Shown here piece by piece: positions 5,565-11,546 of a stretch of 11,546 nt of DNA. The DNA is from Planctomycetota bacterium. GTDB lineage: Bacteria > Planctomycetota > Phycisphaerae > FEN-1346. The number at the start of each line of letters is the position of its first letter. Position 1 is the first letter of the stretch. The notes below the pieces were generated by a model, which saw only the letters and a program-made list of their open reading frames with translations, had not been told where the DNA came from and did no database searches. The stretch lies in assembly GCA_026386995.1 (NCBI GenBank), contig JAPLMO010000476.1, positions 1 to 11,546 on the forward strand, written 5' to 3'. The translations under genes were made by a program, and so were the position numbers.

Positions 5565-5651
5565 ATGTAAGAAGCAAGTACAGCCCTAGCCTTATGGCTT
5601 AGGGCTTGGCCTCTGACCCCGTGAGCCAGCAAATCACGGGGTACTTTTTTT
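5565..5651 (+). ncRNA. Candidate small RNA (about 87 nt) between insert cassette and binding-protein gene
   Basis: Downstream of the plus-strand promoter lie a hairpin, AGCCCTA(5582-5588)+GCC(5589-5591) with GGC(5596-5598)+TAGGGCT(5600-5606), one bulged T and a TTAT loop, then a linker, then a strong terminator ending in seven T. No open frame of meaningful length is present. Promoter, structured body and terminator in 120 bp is the organisation of a small RNA gene. Its 3' end would overlap the last codons of the gene at 5634-6152 in antisense. Alternative: the two hairpins are read on the minus strand as a transcription end for the insert cassette, with the plus-strand promoter accidental. 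Confidence 0.35.
5616..5651 (+). terminator. Rho-independent terminator, plus strand
   Basis: ACCCCGTGA (5616-5624) and TCACGGGGT (5634-5642) form a perfect 9-bp stem with a 9-nt loop. AC and then seven T (5645-5651) follow on the plus strand. On the minus strand the same stem spans the TGA stop of the 172-residue protein, but no T-run follows directly. Confidence 0.65.
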
Positions 5652-6152
5652 CCAGAAGAGGCGGCCCTCCGTGCAGTACCTCTCAAGATTGTGGCCGGCC
5701 ACGTACGCGCTCGAGAATTTCCAACCGCCGTTCTTGCGGGGTTCGAGCCAGACAACATACCCCTCCTGCCGCAAGAGATAGAACCTGTTCGGTGGCCGAT
5801 CATCGAGGTGGCGTCCGCCATCTTTGGGCGGGATCAACCAGCACTCGCTTCCATCGATCTCGCCTGCCACCAGGGGGCCGATCCAAGCGATCCTTTCACC
5901 TCTTGAACGTTCAAACCTGTCCTTGGCATATTGCCGGCTGGTCTTCTCCTTCGAGGTGTAGAAAGCATGCACGAAACGGTCCTCGAAGAAGACCACGTCT
6001 TGCCCATCATGTGTCTTCCTGATTCCCACCCACCCCGTTCGAGTCTCACAGTCCAGGTAGAGTTCCGCGTACTTCTCAAAGACGACCTGTTCCGCTTCCT
6101 CGTCAGAGAAGGCGCTCAGATCTAGAAACAGTTCCGCGAGAACGGCATTCAT
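5634..6152 (-). CDS. Small protein resembling barnase/EndoU/RelE-like (PBECR-type) nucleases
   Basis: A 172-residue soluble protein with no signal peptide. The pattern resembles a phage-associated barnase/EndoU/colicin-E5/RelE-like family as I remember it: VVFFEDRFVHAFY with His62, RFERSRGERIAWIGPLV (79-95; Arg82, Arg84, Glu86, Arg87, Trp90), then strands CWLIPP, RFYLLRQEGYVVWLEPRKNGGWKFSSAY (123-150). An invariant-looking His, an R..ER..W block and a terminal S/T-A-Y strand are what that group shows. Without a profile search this remains a tentative fold call, and RNase activity is inference. The ATG follows the stop of the DUF3800 gene by 3 bp, so the two are almost certainly co-transcribed and perhaps translationally coupled. 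Base composition looks less GC-rich than the flanking transporter genes, hinting at later insertion. Confidence 0.6.
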   Translation of the reverse strand: MNAVLAELFLDLSAFSDEEAEQVVFEKYAELYLDCETRTGWVGIRKTHDGQDVVFFEDRFVHAFYTSKEKTSRQYAKDRFERSRGERIAWIGPLVAGEIDGSECWLIPPKDGGRHLDDRPPNRFYLLRQEGYVVWLEPRKNGGWKFSSAYVAGHNLERYCTEGRLFWKKSTP

Positions 6153-6155
6153 GGG

Positions 6156-6851
6156 TCAATCCAGGTTGATGCGAAAGATGTTGAACTTGTCTTCCGAAGG
6201 CGGCGTTCGCACTTGCAGCGATGCCAGTCCCGCCCGTCGGGCAATATGTTGCGCCAATTGCTCCTTCGCGCTTTCCGGCCGCAAAGCTTTGTTGAAGGCC
6301 GCGGCAACAGCCCCTGTGAGAAGATCGCACAGTTGGGCCAAAGGCGTTTCGCCGGAGTCGATGACCGTCAAGTCGGCAATCCACGCCTGACCCCGCAAGT
6401 GCCTTTCCAGGTAGGTCTTGAGAGTTGTGTAGCGATCCGCCCCGCGATTGGTCTTCCGGTCTATCAGGATGACGTATTCGTTGCCGGCCAACAACCACTT
6501 CTCCAGCATCTCGTAGTAGAACTTATAGAAAGCCAGTTCCTGGTCCTTGCCGTGGAGTTCCATCTTCACCCGCTTTTGCTCCACGGCGATGGTCCTGAAC
6601 CGCAGTTCATGCTGGTCGAAGAAGAAATCCACCAGGCGGCGGTAGGCATCCGTGTGTGCGCGACTGACTTTGTGCCACTTAATCTCCCCGCGCAATTCCA
6701 TTTGCACGGCCAAACGGCGGAACGCACGCGAGAGATCATCGCGCGCATCACGGTGAACCCACAGGCTGCCGATAGCCATGAAAGGGTGGTGTTCCGCCAT
6801 GTCATGGCAACTCTCGTCGCAGTAGACGACGATCTCTGGTACCTCAGCCAT
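6156..6851 (-). CDS. DUF3800 family protein (RNase H-like fold)
   Basis: The 231-residue protein carries the DUF3800 (PF12686) signature: IVVYCDESCHD (7-17, Asp12-Glu13-Ser14), GEIKWHKVS (55-63), YVILIDRKTNR (126-136, Asp131), LTVIDSGETPLAQLCDLLTGAV (161-182, with Asp165-Ser166 and Gln173..Asp176). The spaced acidic residues suggest a metal-dependent RNase H-like active site; no activity is established for the family to my knowledge. The start at 6851 has AAGGAAGGAG about 11 nt upstream. It begins 39 bp after the permease stop and is followed at 3 bp by the putative nuclease-like gene. DUF3800 genes are often found in mobile or defence-related regions. Here the pair interrupts a sugar-transport operon between permease and binding protein. 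Confidence 0.82.
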   Translation of the reverse strand: MAEVPEIVVYCDESCHDMAEHHPFMAIGSLWVHRDARDDLSRAFRRLAVQMELRGEIKWHKVSRAHTDAYRRLVDFFFDQHELRFRTIAVEQKRVKMELHGKDQELAFYKFYYEMLEKWLLAGNEYVILIDRKTNRGADRYTTLKTYLERHLRGQAWIADLTVIDSGETPLAQLCDLLTGAVAAAFNKALRPESAKEQLAQHIARRAGLASLQVRTPPSEDKFNIFRINLD

Positions 6852-6890
6852 GTTGCGTCCGACTCCTTCCTTGGTTTAGGGGCTGGCGTA

Positions 6891-7934
6891 CTACCCCGCG
6901 CCACCCGATCGAAGTTCCCTCAAGAGGTCCTGCCGCTGGCCGCGCTTCTTCTGGCGGCGGTGCTCCGCGAAAGCATCGTACAAGATTACCAGCGCGAGCA
7001 CCAGACCGCTGGCCATCAGTTGAACCTCGTACCCTTCGCCGCGGCAGTTGAGGCCGTTGATGAGGGCCGCCAGCGCCACCAGGGCCGCCGCCGTGTCGAT
7101 GAGGCTGCCCTTGCCGCCCTGCATCGACGTGCCGCCGATGATGACCGCGGCGACGACCGCCATTAGGGCGTTGTCGCCGAGGGTCGGGTTAGCGCCGGCC
7201 TCGCTCATCGCCACCAGCGCCCCTCCGAAGGTCGAGAGCACGCCCGATGCAACGAACGCGCCGACGACGTACCGGTCGGTCGCCAGGCCCGAGAACCACG
7301 CCGTCTGCGCGTTGCCGCCCAAGAGGTAAAAGCCGCGCCCCACCGGCGTCCACCGGAGAACCGCCGCCGCAAGGGCCACCACCGCTAACTGGATGATGAT
7401 CGCCGGCGTGACGACCGCCCCCGCCGGCTGGAGCCAGTCGGAGAGCGCGAAACCTTTGGCCGGTATCGTCCCGCCGCCGCAATAGATGAACACCGCGTTC
7501 TGCACGATAATCATGGTGCCCAGCGTGACGATGAAGGAGTTGATTCGGGCCTTCGCCACCAGGAGGCCGTTCACCAGGCCCAGCGCCAGGCCGCACACCA
7601 GCGCCGCCGCAAGTCCGCCCGCCCATCCGAGTTGCGGCTCAAGGCCCACCGCCATCATGCCGCCCAGCGTCATCGCCGGGCCGATGGAGAGGTCCAGGTG
7701 GCCGCAGATCATCACGAGGTTGAACCCCGCCGCCGCGGGCAGGTTTATGCCGGCGGCCTTGAGGATGTTTCCGAGGTTCCCCGTCGTCAGGAACCGCGGC
7801 GCAATCTGGGCCATGACCGCGAAAATCGCGGCCAGCAGCAGGTAGACCTTGTACCGATAGGCCCACGCCAGGCCCTTGCCGAGGGTCCCGCCGCGGCCAT
7901 GCGGCAAAGCGGGATGTTCGCCGCCGTCACGCAT
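6891..7934 (-). CDS. CUT2 sugar ABC transporter permease 2 (RbsC-like)
   Basis: A 347-residue polytopic inner-membrane protein of the BPD_transp_2 family (PF02653). After a hydrophilic N-terminus come hydrophobic segments such as VYLLLAAIFAVMAQIA, LPAAAGFNLVMICGHLDLSIGPAMTLGGMMAVGL (the family's conserved early helix pair), LVCGLALGLVNGLLVAKARINSFIVTLGTMIIVQNAVFIY, and GDNALMAVVAAVIIGGTSMQGGKGSLIDTAAALVALAALINGLN. The GG(T/M)(S)xxGGxGS block is the cytoplasmic loop that contacts the ATPase in this family. The start ATG overlaps the end of permease 1 by 8 bp (ATGCGTGA), so translation is coupled. A basic C-terminal tail (RRQKKRGQRQDLLRELR) is cytoplasmic by the positive-inside rule. It presumably forms a heterodimer with permease 1. 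Confidence 0.92.
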   Translation of the reverse strand: MRDGGEHPALPHGRGGTLGKGLAWAYRYKVYLLLAAIFAVMAQIAPRFLTTGNLGNILKAAGINLPAAAGFNLVMICGHLDLSIGPAMTLGGMMAVGLEPQLGWAGGLAAALVCGLALGLVNGLLVAKARINSFIVTLGTMIIVQNAVFIYCGGGTIPAKGFALSDWLQPAGAVVTPAIIIQLAVVALAAAVLRWTPVGRGFYLLGGNAQTAWFSGLATDRYVVGAFVASGVLSTFGGALVAMSEAGANPTLGDNALMAVVAAVIIGGTSMQGGKGSLIDTAAALVALAALINGLNCRGEGYEVQLMASGLVLALVILYDAFAEHRRQKKRGQRQDLLRELRSGGAG

Positions 7935-8949
7935 CGTCCAGCCCGGACCTCCTGCGGGAATATGAGTTCACGCCCACGACCAGGATGAATACGACCCCCT
8001 GCACGATCGCCTTCTCGAATTCGCCGAACGTAAAGTCCCCGATCCTCACGAGCGACAGGACGCTCGACAGCAGGGCAATGACCACCACGCCGCCGATCAC
8101 GCCCAGGATGCTCCCCCGTCCGCCGGCGAGCGTCATGCCGCCCACCACCACCGCCGTGATGGCCGCAAAGTCGTAGCCCTTGCCGATGTACTGTGCGCCC
8201 ACCTTGTTGAAACTCGTCAGCAGAATGCCGGCGACGGCGGAGGCGGCCGCCGAAATCAGGAACGCCGTCATCACCGTCCGCCGCACGTTGACGCCCGTCA
8301 TCCGCGCGACCTCGTACGACGAGCCCACGAGTCTGAGTTGCTCGCCGTACCCCGTGTGCCGCATGAGGAGGTAACCGAGCACCGCCATCACCGCCAGCGC
8401 CGCGACGGGCAGGGGAACCATCCCCAGCACCTGCCCGTGGTAGAGGTCCAGGAAGGCGGCCCCGGCAGGCGTGGCGGCGTCGGGATAAACCTGCGCCCCG
8501 GCGTACGCCTTGCGGATGACGCCCGAGAGGACCGACATCATCGCCAGCGTCCAGATGATCGGGTTCAGGCGCAGGTATCCGACCACGAGGCCGTTGATGA
8601 GCCCGACGGCCATGCCCGCCGCCATCCCCGCCGCCATGCCGGCGATGAATCCGTACTTCAGCGCCGAGACCGCAACGATGCCCGAAAGGGCCATGATCCC
8701 CGGAATCGACAGGTCCACGTAGTGTTGGCTGTACGTGATGAACGCGACGCCGACCGAAACGATCCCCAATAGCGCCACCGCCAGCGCGGTCTGAATGAGA
8801 TACTTCTGCGTCAGGAACTCCGGTGAAACGGTGCTTCCGAGGACCGCGAGGACGAGCGCCAGCCCGTAGACGACCAGCAGACTCGTGGCCTCGCGCAAGC
8901 GGCCTTGCGTCCGCAGGCCCATGCTCGGTTTGGCGGCAGCGCGGCTCAT
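7927..8949 (-). CDS. CUT2 sugar ABC transporter permease 1 (RbsC-like)
   Basis: A 340-residue membrane protein of the same family as permease 2. Landmarks: LLVVYGLALVLAVLGSTVSPEFLT, ALLGIVSVGVAFITYSQHYVDLSIPGIMALSGIVAV, GLINGLVVGYLRLNPIIWTLAMMSVLSGV, and AITAVVVGGMTLAGGRGSILGVIGGVVVIALLSSVLSLV. The start ATG at 8949 overlaps the ATPase stop as ATGA, a standard coupled arrangement; the frame stays open upstream but only as a shadow inside the ATPase gene. A stretch AGMAAGMAAGMA in a transmembrane helix is an internal tetrapeptide repeat, seen in the DNA as near-repeats around 8600-8640. Two different permease genes, rather than one used as homodimer, are common in rhamnose and related CUT2 systems. 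Confidence 0.92.
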   Translation of the reverse strand: MSRAAAKPSMGLRTQGRLREATSLLVVYGLALVLAVLGSTVSPEFLTQKYLIQTALAVALLGIVSVGVAFITYSQHYVDLSIPGIMALSGIVAVSALKYGFIAGMAAGMAAGMAVGLINGLVVGYLRLNPIIWTLAMMSVLSGVIRKAYAGAQVYPDAATPAGAAFLDLYHGQVLGMVPLPVAALAVMAVLGYLLMRHTGYGEQLRLVGSSYEVARMTGVNVRRTVMTAFLISAAASAVAGILLTSFNKVGAQYIGKGYDFAAITAVVVGGMTLAGGRGSILGVIGGVVVIALLSSVLSLVRIGDFTFGEFEKAIVQGVVFILVVGVNSYSRRRSGLDDA

Positions 8950-10454
8950 AGGGGCGCGAGTTCTCCTTCGCCGTTGGCGGCCAGGAGGGCGGCGTTTTCG
9001 CTGCGCCGCTCGTCGGGCAGCCGGCCGATGAGGCGGCCCTTGCGCATGATGACGATGCGGTCCGACAGGCCCACCAGTTCGGGCAGGTCGGAGGAGATGA
9101 GCACGATGCACTTGCCCATGTCGGCCAGCGCGCAGATCACCTTGTGGATGGTAACCTTGGCGCCCACGTCCACGCCGCGCGTCGGCTCGTCCAGGATGAG
9201 CACCTTGGGGCCCGTGGTCAGCCACTTCGCCAGAAGCACTTTCTGCTGGTTGCCGCCCGAGAGGCTGCCGGCCGGCCGCGATGGGTCGGGCGGGTGCACC
9301 TGGAGCGTGTCGATGAGGTCCGCTATCAGCCCCCGCCCGCGCCCCCGAAAATACAGGCCCGCCGTGCACAGTAGCGGAATGATCGTCGAAAGGATGTTTG
9401 CCGCAACGTCCAGCCGCAGGGCGAGGCCCTGGGTCTTGCGGTCCTCGGTAAGGTAGGCGAGGCCCGCCCGGATGGCCTCGCGGTAATTGCGTGGCGTAAC
9501 CGGCGTGCCGCCCAGGCGGATGCAGCCGGCGTCGATCGGGTCGATGCCGCAGATCGAGCGGGCCAGTTCGCTCCGCCCGGCCCCCGACAGGCCGCAGATG
9601 CCCAGGATTTCGCCCTCGCCGGCGGCGAACGAAACGTTGTGGAAGAACCCGTAGCGGCTCAGGTTCTCGACGCGGAGTTTCTCCGGCCCGGGGCGCGTCT
9701 CTCGCCGGGCGTAAAGGTCCGAGACCGCGCGGCCGACCATCAACTCCACCAGTGCGGCGGGGGTGACCTCGCGCATCTCGTGCGTGGCCACCTTCTTGCC
9801 GTCGCGCAGGACCGTCACGCGGTCGGCGATCTCGAAGATCTCGGGCAGGTGGTGCGAGATGTAGATGATCGCCAGCCCCTGCCGCCGCAGGGTGCGGATG
9901 ACCTCGAACAGCCGCTCCACTTCGTCGCGCCCCAGCGCGCTGGTGGGTTCGTCCATCACTAGGATGCACGGGTTGTTGCCGAGGGCCTTGGCGATCTCCA
10001 CCAGTTGGGCCTCGTGCTGGCTGATCTCCTCGACCGGCCTCTCGGGGTCCAGCCGCAGGCCCATGCGGGCCAGGCAGCGGCGGGCCTCGGCCAGCATCGC
10101 GCGGCGGTCAAGCAGGGGCCCGCGCCTCGGCAGACGCCCGGCCAATACGTTCTCGGCGATCGAGAGGGCAGGGGCAAGGCTCAACTCCTGGTGGATCATC
10201 TGGATGCCGACGGCCTTGGCCGCCGCGGGGGAGTGAAGGGACACCTCTTTGCTGTTAATCAGTATGCGGCCGGTGTAATCGTCGAACGCACCGGCGATCA
10301 TCTTGGTGAGCGTGGACTTGCCGGCCCCGTTCTCGCCGACCAGTGCGTGGACCTCCCCGGCGTTGACCGCCAGGTCCACGCCGTCCACGGCCAGCGTGCC
10401 GGGGTACCGCTTGCTTACGCCCAGCATTTGGAGAGCAACGCCGAATTCGGCCAC
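8946..10454 (-). CDS. CUT2 sugar ABC transporter ATP-binding protein, two nucleotide-binding domains (RbsA/MglA-like)
   Basis: At 502 residues it has the standard size of tandem-domain RbsA/MglA ATPases. Domain 1: Walker A GENGAGKST (40-48), Q-loop HQE (88-90), a degenerate signature ISQHE (144-148), Walker B ILVMDEPTSAL (164-174), and the switch His201. Domain 2: degenerate Walker A GLSGAGRSE (288-296, Lys replaced by Arg), canonical signature LSGGNQQK (398-405), Walker B VLILDEPTRGVDVG from 418, and Ser instead of His in LISSDLPE. This asymmetry, with one degenerate motif per domain, is typical of CUT2 ATPases. The GTG at 10454 is taken as start because the family homology begins there (VALQMLGVSKRYPG). 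AAAGGG upstream is a modest ribosome-binding site. The frame continues 100 codons upstream through a palindromic repeat and should not be included. First gene of the leftward operon. Confidence 0.94.
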   Translation of the reverse strand: MAEFGVALQMLGVSKRYPGTLAVDGVDLAVNAGEVHALVGENGAGKSTLTKMIAGAFDDYTGRILINSKEVSLHSPAAAKAVGIQMIHQELSLAPALSIAENVLAGRLPRRGPLLDRRAMLAEARRCLARMGLRLDPERPVEEISQHEAQLVEIAKALGNNPCILVMDEPTSALGRDEVERLFEVIRTLRRQGLAIIYISHHLPEIFEIADRVTVLRDGKKVATHEMREVTPAALVELMVGRAVSDLYARRETRPGPEKLRVENLSRYGFFHNVSFAAGEGEILGICGLSGAGRSELARSICGIDPIDAGCIRLGGTPVTPRNYREAIRAGLAYLTEDRKTQGLALRLDVAANILSTIIPLLCTAGLYFRGRGRGLIADLIDTLQVHPPDPSRPAGSLSGGNQQKVLLAKWLTTGPKVLILDEPTRGVDVGAKVTIHKVICALADMGKCIVLISSDLPELVGLSDRIVIMRKGRLIGRLPDERRSENAALLAANGEGELAPL

Positions 10455-10488
10455 GCCGCAACCCTTTGGCTTTCCGGCGACCGGCAAG

Positions 10489-10529
10489 AGAGTAGCATCT
10501 TCGGGGCGGGGTTTCAAACAAGGTTTGTT
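10489..10529 (-). promoter_or_regulatory. Candidate promoter and operator for the transporter operon
   Basis: On the minus strand TTGAAA (10517..10512) and TACTCT (10494..10489) are separated by 17 bp, about 35 bp before the ATPase GTG. The -10 is poor. Touching the -35 is the inverted repeat AACAA-GGT-TTGTT (10517-10529), which could be an operator for a repressor encoded elsewhere. This is the only promoter-like pattern I see in the leader between the repeat at 10537 and the gene. Confidence 0.35.
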
Positions 10530-10536
10530 CCCAGGT

Positions 10537-10677
10537 ACTACAGCGCCACTTGGGCAGGATTCGCGCGGCGGGTCTCCTGACCCGCCGCGCGTAGCGGTAT
10601 TCTCGCCCGCGCCGGAGGTGATTCTTGCGCGGTGGGTCCGGAGACCCACCGCGCAAGAGCGCAAGTGGCGCTGTAGT
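10537..10677. repeat. Composite palindromic element A with 16-bp terminal inverted repeats
   Basis: ACTACAGCGCCACTTG (10537-10552) is repeated as its exact reverse complement at 10662-10677. Inside are two perfect hairpins: 13 bp at 10562-10574/10579-10591 (CGCGCGGCGGGTC, loop TCCT) and 15 bp at 10624-10638/10643-10657 (CTTGCGCGGTGGGTC, loop CGGA). At 141 bp, with terminal inverted repeats and no coding capacity, it resembles a MITE or a REPIN. It occupies the divergent region between the transporter operon and the secreted-protein gene. A related, eroded element lies at 11367-11500. Confidence 0.85.
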
Positions 10678-10737
10678 GCTACGTTGTAACACGTCAATCT
10701 CGGATTTTGGAAACCACCCCAGAGCCTCCCGCGTTCC

Positions 10738-10746
10738 TGGTATAAC
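10738..10746 (+). promoter_or_regulatory. Weak candidate extended -10 box for the secreted-protein gene
   Basis: TGG-TATAAC at 10738-10746 fits an extended -10 (TGnTATAAT, one mismatch), 74 bp upstream of the ATG at 10820. No acceptable -35 is seen 16-18 bp further upstream (CCCCAG region). It is the best candidate in the 140 bp between repeat element A and the gene. Confidence 0.25.
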
Positions 10747-10819
10747 CAAGTCATGCGTGAAGAATCTGCGGCGGTCGTGGACAGGCCGCCGCAGGGGAAC
10801 CAAGTTCAAGGAGGCGGAC

Positions 10820-11365
10820 ATGAAGATGCTGCTGGTTGTGTCGGTGGTTCTGGCGATGGGCGCCGCGGTTTGCTATGCCGAGGACATGGTGGATAACCCG
10901 GCGTACAAACTCTGGGCGTCGTTCAAGGTCGGTGCGATGGTCAAGACCGAGATGAACACTGTGGCCGGCGACATGAAGACGCAAATGGAACAGACCCAGA
11001 CGCTGAAGGAGGTCACGCCGGAGAAGGCGGTCGTTGAGGTCAAGATGGCCATGACCGTGGCCGGCAACAAGACGGAAATGCCTGCCAGTGCCATGGAAAT
11101 CCCGGCCAAGATCGAGAAGGGCAAGATTGCGACGAAGCCCGACGTCGAGGTTAAGGAAGGCTCGGAAGAGATCGAGGTCGCCGGCAAAAAAATGCAGTGC
11201 AAGTGGACGGAAACCAAAATGAAACAGGGCGACATGACCATCACGAGCAAGGTCTGGACCGCCCCGGAGATCCCCGGCTCGATGGCCAAGATGGAGTCCA
11301 AGACCGAAGGCGAGGTCAAGAGCGAGACCTCCATGAAGGTCGTCGAGTTCAAGACCGGCGGGTAA
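10820..11365 (+). CDS. Small secreted protein of unknown function
   Basis: A 181-residue protein with a clear Sec signal peptide (MKMLLVVSVVLAMGAAVCYA, cleavage predicted after CYA at about residue 20) and a strong ribosome-binding site AAGGAGG 5-6 nt before the ATG. The mature part starts DMVDNPAYKLWASFKVGAMVKTEM and is rich in Lys, Glu, Met, Thr and Val. Alternating patterns (KAVVEVKMAMTVAG, EEIEVAGKKMQCKW, DMTITSKVWTAPEIPGS, SETSMKVVEFKTGG) suggest antiparallel beta strands. It has one mature Cys, no lipobox and no catalytic motif I recognise. I do not recognise the family with confidence; similar secreted beta-rich proteins opening with a NP..W..FK.G motif seem familiar from planctomycetes. 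It is the only plus-strand protein gene, divergent from the transporter operon and framed by two palindromic elements. Its function is unknown. Confidence 0.85.
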   Translation: MKMLLVVSVVLAMGAAVCYAEDMVDNPAYKLWASFKVGAMVKTEMNTVAGDMKTQMEQTQTLKEVTPEKAVVEVKMAMTVAGNKTEMPASAMEIPAKIEKGKIATKPDVEVKEGSEEIEVAGKKMQCKWTETKMKQGDMTITSKVWTAPEIPGSMAKMESKTEGEVKSETSMKVVEFKTGG

Positions 11366-11366
11366 T

Positions 11367-11500
11367 ACTACATCGCAACTTAAGCCTTCGCGCGGCGGAG
11401 CAGGAGACCCGCCGCGCGAAACAGCCTTCTCGCAAGCGCCAACGACGATTCTTGCGCGGTGGGTCCGGAGGCCCACCGCGCAAAGGCTCAAGCATGTAGG
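11367..11500. repeat. Composite palindromic element B, eroded relative of element A; may act as terminator
   Basis: Starting 2 bp after the stop of the secreted-protein gene, ACTACATCGCAACTT (11367-11381) matches the left arm of element A at 13 of 15 bases. The same two hairpins follow: TTCGCGCGGCGG (11387-11398)/CCGCCGCGCGAA (11409-11420), and TTGCGCGGTGGG (11452-11463)/CCCACCGCGCAA (11472-11483), the latter with the same CGGA loop. The right terminal arm is largely lost. The strong stems could stop or stabilise the mRNA 3' end, but there is no T-run. Confidence 0.75.
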
Positions 11501-11519
11501 GTGGGTGCTATGCACCCAC
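11494..11519. repeat. Short palindromic repeat, copy 2 (ATGTAGGGTGGGTGCTATGC)
   Basis: The 20-mer at 11494-11513 is the reverse complement of 1804-1823. Here the palindrome is perfect: GTGGGTGC (11501-11508), loop TAT, GCACCCAC (11512-11519). The remaining bases to the window end hold no gene I can support. Confidence 0.7.
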
Positions 11520-11546
11520 GCGGTTGCCACGCCGACGCCTGAGCAG

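Noticed and set aside
5489..5821. N-terminal extension of the binding protein to 508 codons
   Set aside because: It would bury the lipoprotein signal 110 residues inside, cross the promoter and hairpin region, and overlap the neighbouring gene. The GTG at 5488 has a strong ribosome-binding site.
8950..9969. Extension of permease 1 to a 680-codon frame
   Set aside because: The extra part is an out-of-frame reading of the ATPase gene, rich in Arg/Pro/Gly. The ATGA overlap at 8946-8949 gives the natural start.
10455..10754. 100-codon N-terminal extension of the ATPase
   Set aside because: It translates through palindromic element A and has no family similarity before VALQMLGVSKRYPG.
10751..11530. 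A 259-codon minus-strand frame opposite the secreted-protein gene
   Set aside because: His/Leu/Asp-rich antisense shadow. The plus-strand gene has an ideal ribosome-binding site and a signal peptide.

Overview
The window looks like part of a GC-rich bacterial chromosome, most likely from the Planctomycetota or a related PVC-group lineage. This is inferred from three divergent uroporphyrinogen-decarboxylase-fold (UroD-like) paralogues, many palindromic REP-type intergenic repeats, a tandem heptamer of the aatccgc type, and a lineage-specific secreted protein. No marker gene settles the taxonomy.

Layout, left to right. Positions 1-170 hold the start of a leftward gene that runs off the window (possibly a transposase) and a 3' tRNA remnant. 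From 186 to 10454 almost everything is on the minus strand, so transcription runs right to left. The order is: a CUT2-type sugar ABC ATPase (8946-10454), two RbsC-like permeases (7927-8949 and 6891-7934), a two-gene insert (DUF3800 protein 6156-6851; putative barnase/RelE-like protein 5634-6152), a lipoprotein substrate-binding protein (4295-5488), UroD-like gene C (3092-4216), UroD-like gene B (1826-2962), an L-rhamnose-mutarotase family gene (1436-1774) and UroD-like gene A (186-1229). On the plus strand there is a small secreted protein (10820-11365), bracketed by two related palindromic repeat elements.

The core is probably one catabolic locus. A high-affinity importer of the ribose/rhamnose class brings in a sugar-like compound, a mutarotase equilibrates its anomers, and three UroD-fold enzymes of the corrinoid methyltransferase type (HxC zinc motif, not HemE) act on it or on its methyl groups. 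The methylated-sugar idea is a hypothesis. No corrinoid protein, kinase, isomerase, aldolase or regulator is visible here.

The two genes at 5634-6851 do not fit sugar metabolism. They are lower in GC by eye, sit 3 bp apart, and separate the permeases from their binding protein. Next to them is a compact plus-strand unit (sigma70-like promoter, about 90 nt, hairpin terminator) that may encode a small RNA antisense to the end of the insert. Intergenic gaps are dense in paired inverted repeats resembling REPINs.
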